This document shows positions 1 through 5,579 of a stretch of DNA of 14,663 nt, piece by piece; the first letter of the stretch is position 1; each line of letters opens with the position of its first letter. Both the position numbers and the translations under genes were made by a program. Location of the stretch: NCBI GenBank assembly GCA_003218785.1, contig QHOM01000063.1, positions 1 through 14,663 of the forward strand, in the 5' to 3' direction. This DNA comes from Verrucomicrobiota bacterium. GTDB lineage: Bacteria; Verrucomicrobiota; Verrucomicrobiia; Chthoniobacterales; UBA10450. Under the pieces are notes generated by a model, which did not search any database, had not been told where the DNA came from, and worked only from the letters and a program-made list of their open reading frames with translations.

Positions 1-761
1 TGCCAATCGTCGTAGGGCGAGATGGCGTAAGTAAAAATCTGTAGCGGGAGCGCGGCGATCGGCTGACTCAAACTGTGATTCCAAAAGCGGTTCCCAAAAG
101 CGGTGAAAAGCAGCGGCGCGGTCTCGCCGCCGACCCGTGCCAACGCCAGCAGAATGCCAGTGATAATCCCCTTGGACGCTGTCTTCATTACGATGTGCAC
201 GATCGTTTTCCAGCGAGCGACACCGAGGGCGAGGGCAGCCTCACGATATCCGTTTGGCACCAGCAGAATCACTTCCTCAGTCGTGCGCAGAATGAGCGGG
301 ATCATGATCAAGCCCAATGCGAGACCGCCGGCGTAAGCGGAGAAGCCTTTGAAACGCAACACAACAAGCCCGTACACGACAACGCCCCACGTGATCGATG
401 GAACGCCGTTAAGCACGTCGGCGACAAAACGCAGCACCCAATTCACGCGGGCCGGCCCGTATTCAGCAAGATAAACCCCGCCCAACACGCCAATTGGGAT
501 TCCAATGATCGACGCAAGTGCGAGCAGCTCCAGTGATCCGACAATTGCGTTCACCATTCCGCCGCCCGCCTCACCAACCGGCTTCGGCAGATGCGTGAAA
601 AAAGCCCAGTTCACTGAGCTCGCGCCGTTGACGAGAAGATGAAAAAAGACCAAAGCCAGCGGCGCGATCACCAGCAACGCGGAAACAAAGGTCGTCGTCG
701 AAGCCAGCACATTCTTGACCTTGCGCCAGTGATGATTGTCTGCTCGGCTGGAATTCATCAT
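1..761 (-). CDS. pstA: Phosphate ABC transporter permease PstA (3' end cut by window edge)
   Basis: Inner-membrane permease subunit that pairs with PstC to form the phosphate channel of the PstSCAB importer. Reading the minus strand from the ATG at 758 gives an open frame of 252 residues to the left edge, starting MNSSRADNHHWRK, with hydrophobic segments near 20-43, 70-98, 115-135, 142-160 and 198-220. The ABC-permease EAA loop is at about residues 172-184 (REAALALGVARW), followed by LARVGGETAPLLF, typical of PstA. Two in-frame ATGs lie in tandem: the first, at 761, shares a base with the pstC stop (TAATG); the second is at 758. Either way pstC and pstA are translationally coupled. Roughly the last 30-40 residues lie outside the window. 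pstB is expected next, but that is inference. Confidence 0.95.
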   Translation of the reverse strand, partial: MMNSSRADNHHWRKVKNVLASTTTFVSALLVIAPLALVFFHLLVNGASSVNWAFFTHLPKPVGEAGGGMVNAIVGSLELLALASIIGIPIGVLGGVYLAEYGPARVNWVLRFVADVLNGVPSITWGVVVYGLVVLRFKGFSAYAGGLALGLIMIPLILRTTEEVILLVPNGYREAALALGVARWKTIVHIVMKTASKGIITGILLALARVGGETAPLLFTAFGNRFWNHSLSQPIAALPLQIFTYAISPYDDW

Positions 762-1756
762 TATTGCACGGCGCGCGTTGCCGATGTCGTCGTTGTCATG
801 GTTTTGAGAAGAAGTTGGGCGATCAGGTTCACCAGAATCGTAACGCCGAAAAGGACCAGCCCGATCTCGAACAACGCTTCAAGATAAATGTCGGTGGTAG
901 CTTCGGTAAACTCATTGGCGATTACGCTGGCAAGCGTGTAGCCGGACTTGAAAAGTGAAGCTGCGATCTGCGGTGTGTTGCCGATGACCATCGTAACCGC
1001 CATCGTTTCGCCCAGCGCACGCCCGAGACCGAGAATGACAGCGCCGAACAATCCTTTCCTGGCGTAACTCAGAACCGCGATCCGGGTCACCTCCCAGCGT
1101 GTGGCACCCAGTGCGTAGGCGGCCTCGCGTTGCAAATCTGGAACGCTGCGCAAAATTTCGCGCGAGACCGACGTGATGATTGGCAAAATCATAATGGCGA
1201 TGATGATTCCGCCGGCGAGCATGCTGGTTCCGTAGATCGGCCCACTAAAGAATGGCGTCCACCCGAACACTCGTTTGAGCCATGGAAATGGATAATCTCG
1301 CAACCACGGGATCATGACAAAGATGCCCCACAACCCCAGGATTACGCTTGGGATTGCGGCCAGCATTTCAATCAAGGAAACGAGTGGCTGGCGAATCCAG
1401 AGCGGCGCAAGTTCCGTAAGATAAACCGCAGTCGCGATGCTCAATGGGACGGCAATGACCAAGGCGATCAGGGAAGAAACCAGTGTCCCGTAAATAAATG
1501 GGAGCGCGCCAAATTGCTCCGCGACCGGGTCCCAGGTGGACGTAGTGAGGAAATGGAATCCAAACTTTTGGATAGCCAGTGACGATCCAAGCCAGAGCTG
1601 CCATCCAGTCAGAATGACGAGCACGACCACCGCCATCGCCATCGTTAACGTGAGCCACTCGAACGCCTTGTCTCCAAAGCGCGAGGGGGGCGCCATCGCG
1701 CGGGCTACCGATCGCGGATCATCCGGTGCGACTGCTGGAGGTATGGCGATCTCCAT
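761..1756 (-). CDS. pstC: Phosphate ABC transporter permease PstC
   Basis: Inner-membrane permease subunit of the high-affinity phosphate importer, partner of PstA. It has 331 residues, within the family range. The cytoplasmic N-terminus of about 33 residues is Pro/Ala-rich. Membrane segments follow near 34-56, 86-113, 127-150, 174-195, 238-258 and 290-320. The EAA loop is at about 210-222 (REAAYALGATRWEV) and the conserved GRALGETMAV at 245-254. The start ATG at 1756 follows the pstS stop by 11 nt and has an AAGGA Shine-Dalgarno directly ahead, so it belongs to the pstS operon. The stop codon shares a base with a possible pstA start. Confidence 0.96.
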   Translation of the reverse strand: MEIAIPPAVAPDDPRSVARAMAPPSRFGDKAFEWLTLTMAMAVVVLVILTGWQLWLGSSLAIQKFGFHFLTTSTWDPVAEQFGALPFIYGTLVSSLIALVIAVPLSIATAVYLTELAPLWIRQPLVSLIEMLAAIPSVILGLWGIFVMIPWLRDYPFPWLKRVFGWTPFFSGPIYGTSMLAGGIIIAIMILPIITSVSREILRSVPDLQREAAYALGATRWEVTRIAVLSYARKGLFGAVILGLGRALGETMAVTMVIGNTPQIAASLFKSGYTLASVIANEFTEATTDIYLEALFEIGLVLFGVTILVNLIAQLLLKTMTTTTSATRAVQ

Positions 1757-1767
1757 GCGTCCTTACG

Positions 1768-2787
1768 TTACATTTTGATCTCGTCGATTCGCTTCAGAAC
1801 GCGCTGCTGGACGCTCTCCGGCAGGGGCGCATATTGGAGATCCTTGGCCATTTTTTCGCCATCTGTCGCCGACCATTTTAGAAATTCCACCAGCTTCTTT
1901 CCTTTGGCTGCATCCTTCTGCTGCTGGTAAACGAGCAACCAAGTTGCGCCAGCGATTGGGTACGCGTCTCTGCCCGGCGAGTTCGTCATCGAGAAACGGA
2001 AGTCATCCGGAATCTCCGCCGCCGCCAGCGCAGCGGTGACCGATTCGAGCGTCGGTTTCACAAATTCGCCAGCTGCGTTCTTGATCTCAGCATACGGCAT
2101 CTTGTTTTGGACTGCGTAGATCAACTCCACGTAACCAACCGCACCGGGCGTTTGCTTGATTTGGCCGGCCACGCCCTCATTGCCTTTGCCACCGACGCCG
2201 GTTGGCCAGTTCACCGAAGTATTTGTGCCCACCTTCGTCTTCCATTCTGGACTGATTTTGCTCAGGTAATCTGTCCAAATGTAGGTCGTCCCACTGCCAT
2301 CGGAGCGGTGTACGACCACGATTTCCTGATCGGGCAAAGTGACTCCAGGATTCAGTGCCGTGATCTTCGGGTCATTCCATTTTTTGATCTGCCCCAAAAA
2401 AATCCCCGCAATCGTGTCCGCGTCGAATTTTAACGCCGGATTCCCAGGGAGATTGTAGGCCAGCACATCCGCGCCCGCGACGGTTGGGATATGGAGAAGT
2501 TTGCCGGGCGCCTTCGCCAGATTGTCGTCACTCATCGGTCCATCCGACGCGCCGAAATCGACTGTCTGAGCAAGGATTTGTTTCTGGCCTCCACCCGACC
2601 CAATCGATTGGTAATTAAATCGTACAGATGGATCAACCTTCGCGTATTCATCGAACCACTTCGAATAGATCGGATAGGGGAACGTCGCACCCGCGCCGTT
2701 AATCATCATCTGTGCTGAGGCGCTCGTACTTACTCCGGTTAAGAGCACAATCGCCAAAATTTTGCGGCCAATTTTGAGAGATTTCAT
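1768..2787 (-). CDS. pstS: Phosphate-binding periplasmic protein PstS
   Basis: Extracytoplasmic solute-binding protein that captures orthophosphate and delivers it to PstC/PstA. It has 339 residues. The N-terminus is a Sec signal (MKSLKIGRK, hydrophobic core, then STSASA) with likely cleavage after Ala25. There is no lipobox Cys, so it is predicted to be soluble in the periplasm. Ligand-loop motifs are all present: NGAGATFPYPIYSKWF at 30-45, SIGSGGG at 61-67, DFGASDGP at 77-84 and RSDGSGTT at 161-168. It is the first gene of the pst operon. A Pho-box-like site lies 48 nt upstream of the ATG (2835-2852). The Shine-Dalgarno is weak (CAGG about 10 nt before ATG). Confidence 0.97.
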   Translation of the reverse strand: MKSLKIGRKILAIVLLTGVSTSASAQMMINGAGATFPYPIYSKWFDEYAKVDPSVRFNYQSIGSGGGQKQILAQTVDFGASDGPMSDDNLAKAPGKLLHIPTVAGADVLAYNLPGNPALKFDADTIAGIFLGQIKKWNDPKITALNPGVTLPDQEIVVVHRSDGSGTTYIWTDYLSKISPEWKTKVGTNTSVNWPTGVGGKGNEGVAGQIKQTPGAVGYVELIYAVQNKMPYAEIKNAAGEFVKPTLESVTAALAAAEIPDDFRFSMTNSPGRDAYPIAGATWLLVYQQQKDAAKGKKLVEFLKWSATDGEKMAKDLQYAPLPESVQQRVLKRIDEIKM

Positions 2788-2834
2788 AGTGCTCAGCCTG
2801 CCGCAGCGCTCGACGAAGCGTCAAAATCTTTAAT

Positions 2835-2852
2835 GTTACTTTTGTGTGACAA
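2835..2852 (-). promoter_or_regulatory. Putative Pho box upstream of pstS
   Basis: On the minus strand two 7-bp direct repeats, TTGTCAC and AAGTAAC, are separated by ACAA. The 11-bp period matches PhoB operators (consensus CTGTCAT, 4 bp, CTGTCAY); the core GTCACA/GTAACA differs at one base. The site ends 48 nt before the pstS ATG and follows phoR by about 105 bp, so it could split phoBR and pstSCA into separately controlled units. I see no clear -10 element. The call rests on spacing and resemblance alone. Confidence 0.55.
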
Positions 2853-2891
2853 GTTGGAAAACGACGAAGCACGAAGTCCGACGAAGGCGGG

Positions 2892-4169
2892 TCATTCGCG
2901 ATTCCCGACCGGCAGCACCACGCGAATGGTCGTCCCGTGCCCGAGCTCGCTCTCAGCTTCCACGCGGCCGCCGTGCAATTGGGCGATATGTTTTACAATC
3001 GCGAGTCCGAGACCGGTACCGCCGAGCTCGCGACTGCGAGCTTTGTCAGCGCGATAGAAGCGTTCGAAAATCCGCGGCAAATCATCTTTGCCGATTCCAA
3101 GTCCGTTATCAGTAACGCTGAGAACCAGTTCAGAGCCGCGCTGCACCGCTCGCAGATCAATCTCCCCGTTTTCGCGCGAATATTTCACCGCGTTTTCCAG
3201 CAGATTGTAGAGCACTTCCCGTAACCGGGTTTCATCCGCGCGAAGCGTCGATCCGTCCGGCGCAAGATCGACAATCACTTTCAGATTCTTCGCGGCGAGT
3301 TTTTCTTTCCAATCACGAACGACGTTATTGAACAACTCCTCCACCCTTACAGCGCTGAGCTCCAGGTTTGCGTTGGATGATTCCAATCGCGCAAGGCTCA
3401 GCAGATCGTCGACCAGAAGCCCGAGCCGTTGGGAATGCCGTTCCATGATCGCAAGGATTCGTGCCAGTTCCTCTCGTGAAGTTTTCGCATTATCGAGCAA
3501 CATCTCGATGTAGCCGCGCAAGATCGACAATGGAGTTCGTAACTCGTGCGAAACATTTGCGACAAAATCGCTTCGGATTTGATCCAGCCGCTTCAATTCT
3601 GTGATATCGTGAAAAAGTACGACCGCGCCGGTCGTTTCATCGACAGCTTGCTTGATTGGAACAGCGCTGACTTCGATGTGCCGCTCGCTGCTGGCTCGCG
3701 GATCGGCAAGGCTCAACTCGCTGCGCATTGCTTTGCCGGTGCGCAGCGTTTCCGCAATCAGCCAATCCAGCGTTGCATGACGCACAGTCTCAAGCAAAGG
3801 GACGCCGACGGCTGGGTTCCGCAATTCGAACAGTTTCTCGAACGGTCGGTTCATGAGCGTAATGCGGCCGCGCGCGTCAACCCCGAGCAGACCGTCCTGC
3901 ATCGCGCCAAGAATCGTCTGGGTGCCGGATTCGCGCCCTGCGATCTGGCGATCAAGTTCCTGCTGGCGCGCAAAAATATTCTCCAGCGCCAGGCCAACGC
4001 GTTTCGATTCTGTCCCGCCATTAACTAGAAAAGTGCTCGGCCGTTGACTGTCCCTGATTCGCGCAACAAGCTGCTCGATTTGTTGCCACGGCGCGACCCA
4101 TTTTCGCCAAACGACTACCGCCATCCCCGCGAACAGGACGCAGATTAGACCCAGAAGCAGCCACGACAT
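2892..4169 (-). CDS. phoR: Phosphate-regulon sensor histidine kinase PhoR
   Basis: Membrane-anchored histidine kinase that phosphorylates PhoB under phosphate limitation. It has 425 residues. One hydrophobic anchor spans about 2-21, followed by a basic/amphipathic linker, a PAS domain near 82-190 (ILGAMQDGLLGVDARGRITLMN), then the dimerisation/phosphotransfer helix with VSHELRTPL and phosphoacceptor His208. The ATPase domain has the N box NLLENAVKYS at 322-331, the G1 box DNGLGIG at 354-360, the F box FERFYR at 368-373 and the G2 box GTGLGLAIVK at 384-393. All catalytic boxes are intact. No large periplasmic sensor domain is present, as in PhoR types that sense through Pst/PhoU. The ATG follows the phoB stop by 6 nt, so phoB-phoR form an operon. 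The function name relies on position beside pst as well as on domains. Confidence 0.93.
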   Translation of the reverse strand: MSWLLLGLICVLFAGMAVVVWRKWVAPWQQIEQLVARIRDSQRPSTFLVNGGTESKRVGLALENIFARQQELDRQIAGRESGTQTILGAMQDGLLGVDARGRITLMNRPFEKLFELRNPAVGVPLLETVRHATLDWLIAETLRTGKAMRSELSLADPRASSERHIEVSAVPIKQAVDETTGAVVLFHDITELKRLDQIRSDFVANVSHELRTPLSILRGYIEMLLDNAKTSREELARILAIMERHSQRLGLLVDDLLSLARLESSNANLELSAVRVEELFNNVVRDWKEKLAAKNLKVIVDLAPDGSTLRADETRLREVLYNLLENAVKYSRENGEIDLRAVQRGSELVLSVTDNGLGIGKDDLPRIFERFYRADKARSRELGGTGLGLAIVKHIAQLHGGRVEAESELGHGTTIRVVLPVGNRE

Positions 4170-4175
4170 CGCGCG

Positions 4176-4793
4176 TTAATGCTCCCGCAAGCGATAACCG
4201 AATCCGCGCACGCTTTCGATTACATCAGCGGCCTTGCCGAGTTTTTTTCGCAACCGCCGCACATGCGTATCAACCGTGCGCGTGTCGATGACGCTTTCGT
4301 AGCCCCAGACGTCGTTGAGCAAACGGTCGCGTGCCTGGACGCGGCCGCGTCGCTGCATGAGCGTCTGCAAAAGTTTAAATTCGAGGCTGGTGAGGTTGAC
4401 TCGCTTGCCATTGACAGAAACTTGGTGGCGCGCCGCATCAATCCTACTCGGGCCGACCGCCAGATGTTCGTCCAGTTCTTTCGCAGCGCCAAATTCCAAG
4501 CCCACTATTCGGTCGATCTCTTCAGCCTTTGCGGTCAACATCATGATCGGAATTTGCCGCGTTGCAGGATCGCTTTTCAGGATTTTGCAAATCTCCAGCC
4601 CAGGCATTCTCGGCAACATGAGATCGAGGATAACAAAAGCCGGCTTTTCGCTGCGCGCTTTCTGTAACCCCGCAGCGCCATCGGTTGCTGTGGAGATCGT
4701 GAACCCTGCTTTACGCAGGCTAAGCGTGAGAAGATCGACGACATCGCGTTCGTCCTCGATGATCAAAATCCTCTTGCCGGGTGCTGCTTCCAT
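4176..4793 (-). CDS. phoB: PhoB-like response regulator with internally shortened receiver domain
   Basis: OmpR/PhoB-family response regulator, the expected partner of the downstream PhoR and activator of pst genes. The receiver has the acidic pair E13/D14, phosphoacceptor D57 (VILDLMLP) and T87 (MMLTAKAEEIDRIVGLEFGA). After GA103 the usual continuation (DDY, the S/T-K-P-F motif with the conserved Lys, helix alpha5 and linker) is absent. The protein goes straight to AKELDEHLAVGPSRIDAARHQV and a complete winged-helix DNA-binding domain (about 114-203; LTSLEFKLLQTLMQRRGRV, DTHVRRLRKKLG, VRGFGYRL). Length is 205 residues against about 230 normally, so about 25 residues are missing in frame. ATG at 4793 fits the MEAAPGKRILIIEDE start; no strong Shine-Dalgarno. 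It may be constitutive, impaired or unusually regulated, or the gap may be an assembly error. Confidence 0.9.
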   Translation of the reverse strand: MEAAPGKRILIIEDERDVVDLLTLSLRKAGFTISTATDGAAGLQKARSEKPAFVILDLMLPRMPGLEICKILKSDPATRQIPIMMLTAKAEEIDRIVGLEFGAAKELDEHLAVGPSRIDAARHQVSVNGKRVNLTSLEFKLLQTLMQRRGRVQARDRLLNDVWGYESVIDTRTVDTHVRRLRKKLGKAADVIESVRGFGYRLREH

Positions 4794-4820
4794 TCGCAGC
4801 CGCTTTTATCGCCCGAAATG

Positions 4821-4881
4821 CCTCGATTCGCCAGCGGCGCTATCTTCAGCGCCGATTTTTCTGTTCGAGGTCCGGGCGAAT
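4821..4881. other. Hairpin in the phoB 5' leader; terminator-like when read on the plus strand
   Basis: A perfect 7-bp stem (CGGCGCT at 4835-4841, AGCGCCG at 4848-4854) encloses a 6-nt loop and lies 42-60 nt upstream of the phoB start. Two mutually exclusive outer pairings surround it: CCTCGA (4821-4826) with TCGAGG (4865-4870), and ATTCGCC (4826-4832) with GGCGAAT (4875-4881). Read on the plus strand the hairpin is followed directly by ATTTTT, like an intrinsic terminator for transcripts antisense to phoB. Read on the minus strand it would fold in the phoB mRNA leader without a T tract. Function is not established. Confidence 0.45.
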
Positions 4882-4920
4882 TTCTGTAAAGTTGAAATCA
4901 TCCCGCCCATGCTGGGGTGA

Positions 4921-5039
4921 ATTCGCTTCAGAAAAAGAGCGGCTGTGCTTAGCTAAAAGGTTTGACATTCCTCGGCAGGATGCCTGCGCAAGTTATCGGG
5001 ATCGGTAGAGCGCGCCAGCACGACTTGACGAACCGCTAA
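4921..5039 (+). pseudogene. Decayed duplicate of the uvrA leader and first 19 codons
   Basis: This stretch aligns without gaps to 5521-5639, exactly 600 bp downstream. I counted 70 identical bases in the 93 compared from 4944 to the end of codon 19, including ten in a row at 5011-5020. An ATG at 4980 matches the uvrA ATG at 5580. The frame gives MPAQVIGIGRARQHDLTNR then a TAA at 5037, with 12 of 19 residues identical to the UvrA N-terminus. Similarity extends about 59 bp upstream (ATTCGCT, then AGAAGG/AAAAGG) and fades just after codon 19. It is most simply a remnant of a partial duplication. A retained leader peptide or regulatory decoy is possible but has no direct support. It has no obvious ribosome-binding site, like the true uvrA. 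Confidence 0.65.
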
Positions 5040-5520
5040 TGCCGGAAAATTCGGCGCGGGCGTAAGTTTCGATTGCACTTGTGATTTCTCTTGGTCGCTC
5101 TTGTTCTGTGAGCAGTATCGGTGGAGTTTACTCATTCACGATCGGCGCCCGCTCTTCATGTCAGTTATTCGACTGTTCCTGTCGCGGCTTCTTTTAACGT
5201 CTCGGCGATCATCATTGATCCAAAAGTTTGCGGCACGCTCGCCTGCGTTGTACACAAAATTCCGGCGCGAATTGGAACTGGACCATTTTGTCGAATACCG
5301 CTGCGGCAACGACCCAGTTCCAGTGTTTTTGAAAATCGATATGGCGCCGTCTCAGCGCTTGACGCGACTAACGCACGATCCGACGCCGCTAAAGCTCGGG
5401 CCTCGTGCCGAGCGGATTTGGGATCGTTGCCGCGCCTCGTAGGGCGCTGATCAAGGGCCTCACGCCGCGTTGTGGAACCTTTCCGCCGCCGCCGCCGTGA
5501 ACGTGAGGCAGCTACAACAG
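5040..5520. other. Intergenic stretch without a recognisable gene
   Basis: About 480 bp lie between the uvrA-like remnant and the uvrA leader. A plus-strand frame at 5121-5450 would give 109 residues (MEFTHSRSAPALHV...), but it has no recognisable domain, no ribosome-binding site I can see, and competing open frames on both strands. One of these is a minus-strand frame ending near 5170 with no usable start. The sequence 5375-5427 can fold as a nested hairpin: outer ACGATCC/GGATCGT, inner GCTCGG/CCGAGC. It is not followed by a T run. I assign no function. Confidence 0.5.
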
Positions 5521-5579
5521 ATTCGCTGGAGAAACGAGACCATTGTGTTTAAGTAGAAGGTTCGACGTTTCTCCTCAAG

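Noticed and set aside
4953..5135. Minus-strand 60-residue frame resembling the end of the antisense frame over uvrA
   Set aside because: The resemblance only reflects the duplicated uvrA start read on the wrong strand; it did help to reveal the duplication.
5121..5450. 109-residue plus-strand frame in the phoB-uvrA gap
   Set aside because: No ribosome-binding site, no domain, and competing frames on both strands; I could not support it as a gene.
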